This document shows, one piece after another, positions 8,037 through 16,385 of a DNA stretch of 64,000 nucleotides. The DNA is from Alphaproteobacteria bacterium (GTDB taxonomy: Bacteria; Pseudomonadota; Alphaproteobacteria; TMED109). How positions within the stretch are numbered: the stretch's first letter is position 1; the number at the start of each line of letters is the position of its first letter. Made by a program: the position numbers and the translations under genes. The notes beneath the pieces are model-generated. The model was not told where the DNA came from. It searched no databases and saw only the letters and a list, made by a program, of their open reading frames with translations. The stretch lies in the NCBI GenBank assembly GCA_022825235.1, contig JAJDYI010000050.1, positions 1 to 64,000 of the forward strand, read 5' to 3'.

Positions 8037-9080
8037 GTGACAGCCGGTCTTCACTGGTTTCGCGACGGTGCGGCCGGACGCGTCATCCTGGATCGACAGG
8101 AGGCGCTGAACGCCCTCGATCTCCTAATGGTGCGGGCATTCGCCGAGGCGCTTGATTCCTTTGAGAGCGATCCGGGGGTACTGGCGGTCACCGTCGAGGG
8201 AAAGGGAGAACGTGCGTTTTGCGCCGGGGGCGACGTGATGGCCTTCTACAACGCCCAGGGTACCGACAGCACGGTCGGTGCCGATTTCTTCCGTGAGGAA
8301 TACACGCTCAACCGGCGGATCAAGCGCTATCCGAAGCCGGTCGTGGCGTTCATGGACGGGATCACGATGGGCGGCGGTGTCGGCGTGTCGCTGCATGCCT
8401 CGCACCGGGTGGTCACCGATCGCACTTTGTTCGCGATGCCGGAAACGGGGATCGGGCTGTTTCCCGACGTCGGCACCGGTCACTTCCTGAGTCGGCTGCC
8501 GGGCGGCATGGGCGCGTGGATCGCCCTGACCGGGAGTCGCCTTCGGGCGGGCGACTGCCTGGACATCGGCATTGGCACGCACGGACTGGACGCGGCGTCC
8601 TCGGTGGAGGCTGCCGTCGGGGCCGTGAGCGCCATGGAGGGCGACGACGTGGATGCAGCGCTGGCGCCGCATTTGGGCGAACCGGCGCCGGGCTCGGTCA
8701 TGGAAGCGGGCGATGCCATCACGCGCTGTTTTGCCCATCGCGACCTGGCCGACATCCTCGCGTCCCTGGACGCGGAGCGGTCGGACTGGGCTGAGCGCAC
8801 GTGGACCGAGCTTGGGCGAAAGTCGCCGACGAGCCTCCGGATCACGCTTCGCCAGCTGGAGCTGGCAGCGACGGCATCGTTCGAGGACGAGCTCCGGACC
8901 GAGTACCGCATGAGCCAGGCCTGCATCGCCGGGCACGACTTCATGGAGGGAATCCGGGCGGCGCTGGTGGACCGGGACCGGCAGCCCCGCTGGCACCCGG
9001 ACCGGATCGAGGACGTGACGGAGGACCTGGTCGCCAGGCACTTCGTCGAACCCTCGGTCGGGGACCTCAGGTTCGACTAG
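8037..9080 (+). CDS. 3-hydroxyisobutyryl-CoA hydrolase (HIBCH-like)
   Basis: This 347-residue crotonase-fold protein has ITMGGGVGVSLHASHRVVTD and MPETGIGLFPDVG, the second being diagnostic of HIBCH, where the glutamate of PETGIG is catalytic. GERAFCAGGDV forms part of the oxyanion hole. It would release 3-hydroxyisobutyrate from its CoA ester during valine degradation. It is probably cotranscribed with the isobutyryl-CoA dehydrogenase gene. The usual intermediate step, methacrylyl-CoA hydration, is not encoded next to it. Start GTG 8037. Confidence 0.9.
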   Translation: MTAGLHWFRDGAAGRVILDRQEALNALDLLMVRAFAEALDSFESDPGVLAVTVEGKGERAFCAGGDVMAFYNAQGTDSTVGADFFREEYTLNRRIKRYPKPVVAFMDGITMGGGVGVSLHASHRVVTDRTLFAMPETGIGLFPDVGTGHFLSRLPGGMGAWIALTGSRLRAGDCLDIGIGTHGLDAASSVEAAVGAVSAMEGDDVDAALAPHLGEPAPGSVMEAGDAITRCFAHRDLADILASLDAERSDWAERTWTELGRKSPTSLRITLRQLELAATASFEDELRTEYRMSQACIAGHDFMEGIRAALVDRDRQPRWHPDRIEDVTEDLVARHFVEPSVGDLRFD

Positions 9081-9119
9081 CGGGGGTGGGGCCGATCGCT
9101 CCGCCGTCCCGGAAGAGCG

Positions 9120-10115
9120 TCAAGCGTACGGCAGGAGCACCGTCGAGCCGGTGGTGCGGCGCTCCTCGATGGCACGGTGCACGTCGGCCGCCTGGCGGAG
9201 CGGATAGCGGTTGCGGACGGTGACCGTCAGCGCTCCCGACGCGATGACATCGAAGAGTTCCTGCGCCGATGCGACCAGATCTTCGCGCGCCTCGACGTAA
9301 TGCATGATGGCCGGACGGGTGACGAATAGCGAGCCGCGCGCGCCCAGCTCGATGACATCGACTGGATCCGGTGCTCCCGAGGCATGGCCGTAGCACGCCA
9401 GGACCCCGAGCGGCCGCAGGCAATCGAGCGAGCGGCTGAACGTGTCCTTCCCGATGCTGTCGTAGACCACGGGGCAGCCCTTCCCGTCGGTGACTTCCAT
9501 CACCAGGGGCACGAAATCCTCGCGCGAGTAAACCGCGACGTGGTCAGCCCCGTGAGCCCTGGCAAGTTCGGCCTTCGCATCGGTGGAAACCGTGCCGATC
9601 ACGGTCGCACCCAAATGCTTGGCCCACTGGCAGAGGATCAGGCCCATGCCGCCCGCCGCCGCGTGGATCAGAACGGGATCGCCTGCTTGGACCCGGTACG
9701 TGCGGCGCAGGAGGTACTGGGCGGTGATGCCCTTGAGCATGGTGCCGGCGGCGTCCTCATCGGAGATGCCGTGGGGCAGCCGGATCGTCCGCCTGGCGGG
9801 CATCACCCGGCGCTGGGCGTAGGCGCCGTGCGGGGGGCTGGCATAGGCGACGCGGTCCCCGACGGTGCATTCCGTCACGCCGTCGCCGACAGCCTCGACG
9901 GTACCCGCGCCCTCGATCCCTACGACGAAGGGGAGCGGTGGGACCGGCCAAGGGTGTGGCATGCCGCGCCGGTTGTAGGTGTCGATGTAGTTCACCCCGA
10001 TAGCCCCGTGCCGGATCAGGACTTCGCCCGGTCCCGGCTCACCGGCCGGCCATTCCTGCCAGCGGAACACGTCGGGCGTTCCGGTTTCGTGGATGACGGC
10101 AGCCTTGTTGCTCAT
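9120..10115 (-). CDS. NADPH:quinone oxidoreductase, zinc-independent MDR family
   Basis: The protein has 331 residues. Its start at ATG 10115 is fixed by AAGGAA a few bases upstream. GVNYIDTYNRRGMP, GIEGAGTVEAVGDGV and the nucleotide-binding AAAGGMGLILCQWAKHLGA are standard for the QOR branch of medium-chain dehydrogenases. No cysteine/histidine zinc site is evident. It would reduce quinones or enones with NADPH in the cytoplasm. The gene is convergent with the HIBCH gene, with 39 bases between the stops. Confidence 0.88.
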   Translation of the reverse strand: MSNKAAVIHETGTPDVFRWQEWPAGEPGPGEVLIRHGAIGVNYIDTYNRRGMPHPWPVPPLPFVVGIEGAGTVEAVGDGVTECTVGDRVAYASPPHGAYAQRRVMPARRTIRLPHGISDEDAAGTMLKGITAQYLLRRTYRVQAGDPVLIHAAAGGMGLILCQWAKHLGATVIGTVSTDAKAELARAHGADHVAVYSREDFVPLVMEVTDGKGCPVVYDSIGKDTFSRSLDCLRPLGVLACYGHASGAPDPVDVIELGARGSLFVTRPAIMHYVEAREDLVASAQELFDVIASGALTVTVRNRYPLRQAADVHRAIEERRTTGSTVLLPYA

Positions 10116-10380
10116 GGTTCCTTCCAGCAAGCCCTGCCGCCTGGAGCAGCGTCCCGGGCCCGCATTACCGTTGTGGCCGCGCGCCGGGAGAGGACCGCGC
10201 CGGGCCGGCCGGAACCCGCACCGGCTGCGGCCGGCCTCCGGGCGAACCGCCTCCGGACCACGGACTGGGGCGGCAGTGCACAGCTGATCCCATATTGACG
10301 ACCGTTTCGAGAGAGCGCGTCCTTCACTATGCGGCAGCCCGACGGGTGCCGGTTCCTCGGCACTGGCTTCCAGCCGCCCG

Positions 10381-11214
10381 TCAGGGTTTCGCCACCAGGG
10401 CGACGAGCCGACCCGATATCTCGCGCAGCCGCAGCCACTGCTGGAAGTAGAGGGGCAGAGAGGCCACGGATTCGGTGAACTGGAACACGTACATGACAAT
10501 GGCGAAGACCGCCCCGTATGCGACCGTGTTTTCAGCCGTCACCGCAATCGAGTAGACCAGCAGACCGATCAGGAACAGCCAAACCACGCCGAAGGTGCCG
10601 GCTTCGAGGTCGGACAGCTTGATGTTCCAGCGCATCATCTCCCGGAGGTGCCGGCCGATGCGGGCTGAATCGACGCTCTCCACGGCATCGACCTGCCGTT
10701 CGTGCTCGTCGTTGAGCTCCCGGTTGTATCGCGTGGTCATCCGTCCGGTCAGCGCGTAGACCGCCACCGTGACACCGAGCACGGCGAGGCATCCGTAGAA
10801 CACGGGGCGACTCAACGCGGACAGGATCAGGATCGGGCCCGCGAGTTCGATGATGCTCCGCACGAGGGCGGGAACGGAGTTCTCGAAGAACTCGACGGTC
10901 TCCCTGAGCATGCCGAGACGCGCGGTCTTGGTGGACGTCGTGCTCTCGGCGTGACTGCCGATCAGTTCCGCGCCCAGCCGCGCGTAAATCCGGGCGTACG
11001 CCCGGCTGTCCACGACCTGGCGGGTGATGGCGATTCCCATCGCGACGATCCCGAGGCCGGCCAATTCGAACAGTCCGTGCCGTGATCCCGCGAGCACGCC
11101 ATCGATGGCTCGGCCGATGACCAGTGGAAAGAGCACCCAGCCCACGGCCTCGAGCACGATCAGGGACAGGGTGACGGCGATACGCCCACCGAAGCGTCGC
11201 AAAAGGATGTTCAA
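10381..11214 (-). CDS. ABC transporter six-transmembrane-domain protein lacking an ATPase domain
   Basis: This membrane protein of about 277 residues resembles the transmembrane half of ABC exporters. Helices are visible in TLSLIVLEAVGWVLFPLVIG, AGPILILSALS, GVTVAVYALTG and FAIVMYVFQF. SHAESTTSTKTARL and VEFFENSVPALV correspond to exporter coupling-helix regions. No Walker A or signature sequence follows, and no ATPase gene adjoins. This matches the family of stand-alone six-TM ABC domains, whose function is unclear. TTG 11214 with GAGG upstream is my start; ATG 11286 is an alternative without an evident ribosome-binding site. Confidence 0.7.
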   Translation of the reverse strand: MNILLRRFGGRIAVTLSLIVLEAVGWVLFPLVIGRAIDGVLAGSRHGLFELAGLGIVAMGIAITRQVVDSRAYARIYARLGAELIGSHAESTTSTKTARLGMLRETVEFFENSVPALVRSIIELAGPILILSALSRPVFYGCLAVLGVTVAVYALTGRMTTRYNRELNDEHERQVDAVESVDSARIGRHLREMMRWNIKLSDLEAGTFGVVWLFLIGLLVYSIAVTAENTVAYGAVFAIVMYVFQFTESVASLPLYFQQWLRLREISGRLVALVAKP

Positions 11215-11553
11215 GGACGGGACCTCGGACCGTACAGCGGCGTCAGCGCCGAATACCCATCGGCTACCGGCCCGAGCAGCAGGCATCACGCAGCCGTGGA
11301 CCAGCGGCCTGCACACTACCGCAGGTTTTGACTGCCTGCCCCTGAGCAGGGACGGGACCGATCGGGAAGCATGGGAGTCCAGGTGCCGCGGATATCGGGG
11401 CGGGGTCAAACTGCTGCAAACACCGTCGCCGATCCCCCGCGCCCACCGTGACTGCGACAAGAGACTGTGGCCGGAGCGGCTGCGTCGGTAGAGGCCTCGG
11501 GGCAACTTGGACGATGGACGTCATGCATCCAACTGCAGTATGCTCAATACGGG
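11215..11553. other. Divergent intergenic region before higBA
   Basis: No gene is supported on either strand. The region should carry the promoter of the six-TM protein and the autoregulated promoter of higBA. A TATGCT hexamer about 25 bases upstream of the higB ATG is a possible -10 element, but no convincing -35 is seen. If the six-TM gene starts at ATG 11286, its first 72 bases would lie here. Confidence 0.4.
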
Positions 11554-11838
11554 ATGATCGTGAGCTATCGAAGCCGGGAGACGGAATCCTTCGCCGTCGG
11601 TCGCCCGGTTGCGGCTTTTCGCGCCATTGAGCACCAGGCCGAGAACTGGCTGGCGACGCTGCATGCCGTCCCCGATCTGGGTTCGTTGCGTACGCTCGCA
11701 TGCGACCGTCTGGAAGCCATGGGTGGCGAACCGGCCGGGCGTTACGCCATTCGCATCCATCCGCAATGGCACCTGTACTTCGAGTGGCCACTCGATCAGA
11801 CCGGGCCCTCCAACGTCGAGATTGGCGCCGACGCGTAG
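11554..11838 (+). CDS. higB: HigB-type toxin, RelE superfamily
   Basis: This 94-residue protein starts MIVSYRSRETESFAVG and contains LACDRLEAMGGEPAGRYAIRIHPQWHLYFEW. It is the HigB/plasmid-maintenance-killer branch of the RelE fold, made of ribosome-dependent mRNA interferases. The toxin-first order, with the HigA antitoxin 15 bases downstream, is the usual higBA layout. ATG 11554 matches the family N-terminus; an upstream in-frame extension is unlike the family. No disruptive change is visible, so the module appears intact. Confidence 0.88.
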   Translation: MIVSYRSRETESFAVGRPVAAFRAIEHQAENWLATLHAVPDLGSLRTLACDRLEAMGGEPAGRYAIRIHPQWHLYFEWPLDQTGPSNVEIGADA

Positions 11839-11853
11839 GACAGGCAGGTGCGC

Positions 11854-12171
11854 ATGTTCAAGAGACCCGTCCATCCGGGGGTGATCCTGAGGGATGCCAT
11901 CAGGGAACACCGTATTTCGCAAAGCGAGTTCGCGCGTCAGATCGACGTCCCGCCCAATCGGATCAGCCAGATCATTGCCGGCAGACGCTGTGTTACCGGT
12001 GACACTGCGCTGCGCCTGGGGCACTGGTTCGACGTTGATCCGCAGTTCTGGCTCAATTTGCAGACCCAGTACGATCTCGTCCGGGCCGATGAGGACAGGG
12101 GCGCGGCCATCAGGGCCCTGCCGACCCGGAAAGACCTCCCATCCCAACTGGTCTTGCGGGGGACGGTGTGA
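11854..12171 (+). CDS. higA: HigA antitoxin, XRE-type HTH
   Basis: This antitoxin has about 105 residues and begins MFKRPVHPGVILRDAIREHR, the conserved HigA opening. A helix-turn-helix spans about residues 22-45 (SQSEFARQIDVPPNRISQII), followed by RRCVTGDTALRLGHWF and FWLNLQTQYDL. It neutralises HigB and represses the shared promoter. ATG 11854 fits the family better than GTG 11848. The gene is convergent with glnS. Confidence 0.9.
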   Translation: MFKRPVHPGVILRDAIREHRISQSEFARQIDVPPNRISQIIAGRRCVTGDTALRLGHWFDVDPQFWLNLQTQYDLVRADEDRGAAIRALPTRKDLPSQLVLRGTV

Positions 12172-12245
12172 TGGCCTGCGCCGGATTGGGCCACGACCTG
12201 GCTCCGCCGGTGGACTGCTAGGGGGGTTCGACCCGCCCACACACT

Positions 12246-12269
12246 CCCGGCGGTGTCAGTTCCGCCGGG
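12246..12269 (-). terminator. Hairpin at the glnS 3' end, possible terminator
   Basis: CCCGGCGG and CCGCCGGG form a perfect 8-bp stem with an 8-base loop, and the glnS stop codon sits in the loop and 5' edge of the hairpin. There is no T-tract on either side, so intrinsic termination is uncertain. The position between convergent higA and glnS suits a bidirectional transcript end. Confidence 0.4.
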
Positions 12270-13941
12270 CCACCTTCGCCCAGGTATCGCGCAACGCGAC
12301 AGTGCGATTCAGCACCAGCCGGTCCGGTCCGCTGCTCCTGTCGAGGCAGAAATAGCCCTGGCGCTCGAACTGCACCGTGGTGTCGGGCGCCAGCTCGGCG
12401 ACCGTGGGCTCCACCTGGCAGTCATGGAGGACCTCGCGGGACTGGGGGTTGATGTGGTCGAAGGCGTCGCCGTCGCTCCCGGGCTCGGCTTCCAGGAAGA
12501 GGGGCCCGTACAGGCGCACGTCGGCCGGGCGGGCATGCCGGGCCGAGACCCAGTGCAGGGTGGCCTTCACCCGGCGCCCGTCCGGGGCGTTGCCCCCGCG
12601 GGTCTCCGGGTCGTAGGTGCAGCGGAGTTCGACGATGGCGCCGGTCGCGTCCCTGACCGCCTCCCGGCAGGTCACGAAGTACGCATACCGCAGCCGCACC
12701 TCGCGGCCCGGCGCGAGGCGGAAGAACTTCCGGGGCGGGTCCTCCATGAAGTCATCGCGCTCGATGAACAGTTTGCGCGTGAACGGCACGGTCCGCGTGC
12801 CGGCGCCCGCATCTTCCGGATTGTTGACGGCGTCCAGGTGCTCGACCTGGCCCGGCGGGTAGTTTTCGATCACGAGCTTCAGGGGACGCAGCACAGCCAT
12901 GCGTCGTTCCGCGGTCCGGTTCAGCACCTCGCGCGCGCAGTGCTCCAGCATCGCCATCTCGACGGTGTTGTCGCGCTTGGTCACGCCGATCCGGCGGGCG
13001 AAGTCGCGGATGGCCTCCGCCGGATAGCCCCGGCGCCGCAGGCCGCGCAAGGTCGGAAGCCGCGGATCGTCCCAGTCGTCCACGTGGCCCTCGTCCACCA
13101 ACCTGCTGAGGCGCCGTTTCGAGAGCACGGTGTGGGAAAGGTTGAGCCGCGCGAATTCGTACTGGCGCGAGCGGGTCGGGGTCGGAAGGTTGTCGAGCAG
13201 CCAGTCGTAGAGGGGCCGGTGGTCCTCGAACTCGAGGGTGCAGATCGAGTGCGTCACCCCCTCGATCGAGTCGGACTGACCGTGGGCGAAATCGTACGTC
13301 GGGTAGATGCACCACTCGGTGCCGGTACGGGGGTGGGCGGCATGCAGGATGCGGTACAGGATCGGGTCGCGAAGGTTGATGTTCCCGGAGGCCATGTCGA
13401 TTCTGGCGCGCAGCACCCGGGACCCGTCGGGAAACTCGCCCGCCCGCATGCGCCGGAACAGGTCGAGGCTCTCCGGGACGGACCGTCCGCGGAAGGGGCT
13501 GTCGGTGCCGGGGGTGGTGAGGGTGCCGCGGTGGATTCGGATGGTCTCGGCCGTCTGGTCGTCCACGTACGCCTTGCCGGACCGGATCAGGTGCTCGGCC
13601 CAGTCATAGAGCTGCTCGAAGTGGCTGGACGCGAAGTAGCGGTGCTCGCCCCAGTCGAACCCGAGCCAGCGGACGTCGGCCTCGATGGCGTCGATGTACT
13701 CCTGGGCTTCGCGGGTCGGGTTGGTGTCGTCGAAACGCAGATGGCAGCGGCCGCCGAAGTCCCGGGCAATGCCGAAGTTCAGGCAGATGGACTTGGCATG
13801 ACCGATGTGCAGGTACCCGTTGGGCTCCGGCGGAAAGCGCGTGACCACGGTCTCGGTGCTGCCGGCCTCCAGATCCCGGCGCACGATGTCGTGCACGAAG
13901 TTATGCTGGTTCCCGTCGGCGATGCTGCCGTTCTCGGTCAT
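12256..13941 (-). CDS. glnS: Glutaminyl-tRNA synthetase
   Basis: This 561-residue class I synthetase has [20 protein letters not shown] (HIGH motif at about residue 43), [30 protein letters not shown] and the KMSKS-equivalent [34 protein letters not shown] separates GlnRS from bacterial GluRS. It charges tRNA-Gln directly, so in this organism glutaminylation need not rely solely on the GatCAB amidotransferase route. The start at ATG 13941 gives the usual N-terminus before [11 protein letters not shown]. Confidence 0.95.
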   Translation of the reverse strand: MTENGSIADGNQHNFVHDIVRRDLEAGSTETVVTRFPPEPNGYLHIGHAKSICLNFGIARDFGGRCHLRFDDTNPTREAQEYIDAIEADVRWLGFDWGEHRYFASSHFEQLYDWAEHLIRSGKAYVDDQTAETIRIHRGTLTTPGTDSPFRGRSVPESLDLFRRMRAGEFPDGSRVLRARIDMASGNINLRDPILYRILHAAHPRTGTEWCIYPTYDFAHGQSDSIEGVTHSICTLEFEDHRPLYDWLLDNLPTPTRSRQYEFARLNLSHTVLSKRRLSRLVDEGHVDDWDDPRLPTLRGLRRRGYPAEAIRDFARRIGVTKRDNTVEMAMLEHCAREVLNRTAERRMAVLRPLKLVIENYPPGQVEHLDAVNNPEDAGAGTRTVPFTRKLFIERDDFMEDPPRKFFRLAPGREVRLRYAYFVTCREAVRDATGAIVELRCTYDPETRGGNAPDGRRVKATLHWVSARHARPADVRLYGPLFLEAEPGSDGDAFDHINPQSREVLHDCQVEPTVAELAPDTTVQFERQGYFCLDRSSGPDRLVLNRTVALRDTWAKVARRN

Positions 13942-14122
13942 GGCTGTGCTCTCCGGGGGCCGGCCGCCGTGCGCATTGCTCGCTGCAGCGGCCTGTCTGC
14001 CAGATTTCGGACGGATGGCCAAGCGCGCGGGCGGCCCCGGCGACGGAGGGAGTGCCGGCCCGGCCCCAGGGGTGGGGGCAATGTCGCCGGTCTTGGCGTG
14101 ACCGGGCGGTGGGGGGAAGCCG

Positions 14123-15097
14123 ATGGGGTTCCGGTTGCTGTTGTTGACGAATCTGGAGACACCGCCTTCCCTCGACATGGTGCAGGCATGGCCGAAACGC
14201 CTGCAGGCCGAGCTCCCGCAGTTGGAGGTCCATCTGGCGGAGAGCGGGGGCGATGTGCCCGACCTGATCGAGACTGCGGACGCGATCTACGGCAAGGTGG
14301 ACCCGGAGACGTTTGCCCGAGCCCGCGTCCTCCGGTGGATCCAGTCGCCGCTGGCAGGGCCTGAACCGAGCTTCTACCACCGGTCCCTGGTGGAAAGTGA
14401 CGTGGTCGTGACCAACATGCGCGGCATCTTCAGCGATCACATCGGCGCGCACATCCTCGCACTGGTGTTGGGGTTCGCGCGCGGACTTCCAACCTATGCG
14501 ATCCAGCAGTACGAGCGCCGCTGGAAGCCGCAAGCGGCGACCGTGCACCTGCCCGACGCAACGGCGCTCATCGTGGGGGTCGGTGGCATCGGCGCCGAGA
14601 CGGCGCGGCTGTGCGCAGCGTTCGGCATCACCGTCACGGGAGTCGATCCGCGGGAGACCGCCGCACCGGAAGGGGTCGTGCGGATGGCAGGCCCGGAAGC
14701 GCTGGACGACCTGCTCCCGACGGCGGATTTCGTGATCGTGACGGCGCCTGAGACGCCGGCCACCCAGGGGCTGTTCGACGCCGGCCGGTTGGCGCGCATG
14801 AAGCCCACGGCCTGCTTCATCAACATTGGCCGCGGGGCCACGGTGGACCTTGGCGCCCTCAACGAGGCGCTCCGGGCAGGCAGGCTCGCCGGCGCGGCGC
14901 TTGACGTCTTCCAGGTCGAGCCGCTGCCCGCCCGCCATCCGTTGTGGGACGCCCCGGGGATGGTGATCACGCCGCATGTCGCGGCCGCGGGTCCGCACCT
15001 CAATCAGCGTCGGACCGAAGTGTTCTTCGACAATTGCCGGCGCTTCGCCGAGGGGCGGGAACTCCGGAATGTCGTGGACAAGGCCAACTGGTTCTGA
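14123..15097 (+). CDS. D-2-hydroxyacid dehydrogenase family protein
   Basis: This 324-residue NAD(P)-dependent dehydrogenase has the Rossmann motif [17 protein letters not shown] at about residue 152. Catalytic positions include the E/D region VFQVEPLP and the histidine in [23 protein letters not shown] is the family signature. It is shorter and more divergent in the N-terminal domain than GhrA/SerA proteins, so glyoxylate, hydroxypyruvate or another 2-ketoacid could be the substrate. Divergent from glnS. Confidence 0.85.
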   Translation: MGFRLLLLTNLETPPSLDMVQAWPKRLQAELPQLEVHLAESGGDVPDLIETADAIYGKVDPETFARARVLRWIQSPLAGPEPSFYHRSLVESDVVVTNMRGIFSDHIGAHILALVLGFARGLPTYAIQQYERRWKPQAATVHLPDATALIVGVGGIGAETARLCAAFGITVTGVDPRETAAPEGVVRMAGPEALDDLLPTADFVIVTAPETPATQGLFDAGRLARMKPTACFINIGRGATVDLGALNEALRAGRLAGAALDVFQVEPLPARHPLWDAPGMVITPHVAAAGPHLNQRRTEVFFDNCRRFAEGRELRNVVDKANWF

Positions 15098-15411
15098 ACG
15101 TCCGCCTGGTACTTCCAGCCCGATCGTTCCCGTTTTGGCGGGGAGTGCGCTGGGCGCCTCCCGGCCCCGGAGAATGCGAGCCAAGTGGCGACCGGACTGC
15201 AACCGCTCGCACCGCTCCCGCTGGAGGGTTGCGGCCGTGAGGAAGCGGGCACGCGGTCTCGTCCCGCCGGCTGCCGCCGTGCTGGTGCTCGCCGTGGCGC
15301 CGCGGCGCGACGGGAGGCGGGATTGCCGGATCGACCGGTGGCCAGCGTCGGCGGCGCCGGACCCTGTGAATCTACGGCCCCGAGACCTGTCGCTACGGAG
15401 CGTTCACGCCG
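15098..15411. other. Intergenic region without a supported gene
   Basis: Frames here are arginine/alanine-rich and lack family motifs. A short CCCG/CGGG hairpin near 15130 may help end the dehydrogenase transcript but has no T-tract. Nothing else is recognised. Confidence 0.4.
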
Positions 15412-15798
15412 TCAATGCTCATGATCGGAGTGGTCGTGCTCAGAGTGGTCATGGAAGCCCACGACGATGAAGTCGATGTCCTCGCTGGCTCCGCCGCCTC
15501 CGGTACCGGAGATCCGCCACGACAGCACGTAGTCCCCGTCGCGAAGCTCCGGCAAGGGAATTGCGAAAACCGCTTGCGGCGGCGGGGCTCCGGAATCCAG
15601 GAGATCGATTACCTCGTCCGAATCGGTCTTCAGCTGCAACTGCTCGAGGGTGACGTCGTGCGTGAAGCGGATCTCGAAAGCGTGCGGCGCCGTATCGAGC
15701 ACGTCACCCGCTTCAATGTTGCTGAATTCCACCATGGATTGCGCGAAGGCCGGCAGGGCCACGAGCGTTGCCGTGGCAAGGACACGGACGATCGGCAT
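15412..15798 (-). CDS. CopC-domain copper-binding periplasmic protein with His-rich tail
   Basis: This 128-residue protein has a signal peptide ending around PAFAQS and a CopC-like Ig fold (EAGDVLDTAPHAFEIRFTH, VFAIPLPELRDGDYVLSWRI). CopC proteins bind Cu(I)/Cu(II) in the periplasm. The C-terminus, HDHSEHDHSDHEH, is a histidine/aspartate metal-binding tail not part of the core CopC fold. It lies about 125 bases downstream of the cusF-like gene on the same strand and is probably the last gene of the copper operon. Confidence 0.8.
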   Translation of the reverse strand: MPIVRVLATATLVALPAFAQSMVEFSNIEAGDVLDTAPHAFEIRFTHDVTLEQLQLKTDSDEVIDLLDSGAPPPQAVFAIPLPELRDGDYVLSWRISGTGGGGASEDIDFIVVGFHDHSEHDHSDHEH

Positions 15799-15923
15799 CA
15801 AGGGGCTGGCTTCCTTTCGCCGGTGTCTACAGACCCCTCTCCGTGCGGCCGGGCGCTGGCGTCGCGAGGGGCGCACGGCGGCGGGAAACGGCAGGTCCGG
15901 CTGGCCGGCGGCGTCCAGCGGGT

Positions 15924-16385
15924 TCATTGCTCCGCGCTGGAGGCCGCTTCGAGGCAGTCGCTCCCCTCGGTGCCGGTGTTGCAAATCGCGATGACTCGGT
16001 AGGAGTTGTCCCGGCCGCGCTTGATCTGGAACGCGACCGCGTCGCCCTCGGCGAGGCCCGAGAGATCGACGGCGCCGGTGACGCCGAAGCCCATCGTCAT
16101 GGCCCCCATGCCGACCTCGTCGATCGGTCCGTGATCAATGGTGAGTGAGCGTCCCTCGGCATCCACTGACTGAATGACTCCGGTTCCCTGACCCATGCCG
16201 CTGGCAGCACCTTCGGTCGTGTGACCGGCATGCTCCGCGTGGTGGTTGTCGGCCAGCAGGAACGGCGTTTCGCGGGGCGGCTCGCCGTCCCGTTCCCAGG
16301 CGGGCTGGACTCCGCCGATAGCAGCGGGAGGAATGGACCAGGTCGCGGCCATGACAAGTGCGAGCATTGCAACTGAGCGGGTCAT
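15924..16385 (-). CDS. cusF: CusF-like periplasmic copper chaperone
   Basis: This 153-residue exported protein starts at ATG 16385 and overlaps the cusA stop by ATGA. The C-terminal half holds GVIQSVDAEGRSLTIDHGPI and GAMTMGFGV, matching the CusF OB-fold with its methionine pair (MTM) that binds Cu(I). In the N-terminal extension, HHAEHAGH adds further metal ligands. A C-terminal CNTGTEGSDC pair of cysteines is unusual for CusF. It would pass Cu(I)/Ag(I) to the CusCBA pump. Confidence 0.82.
   Translation of the reverse strand: MTRSVAMLALVMAATWSIPPAAIGGVQPAWERDGEPPRETPFLLADNHHAEHAGHTTEGAASGMGQGTGVIQSVDAEGRSLTIDHGPIDEVGMGAMTMGFGVTGAVDLSGLAEGDAVAFQIKRGRDNSYRVIAICNTGTEGSDCLEAASSAEQ

Noticed and set aside
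12205-12245. tRNA-like T-arm (gggggttcgacccgccc)
   Set aside because: The T-stem has a mismatch and no anticodon or acceptor arm can be folded around it; it lies between higA and glnS.
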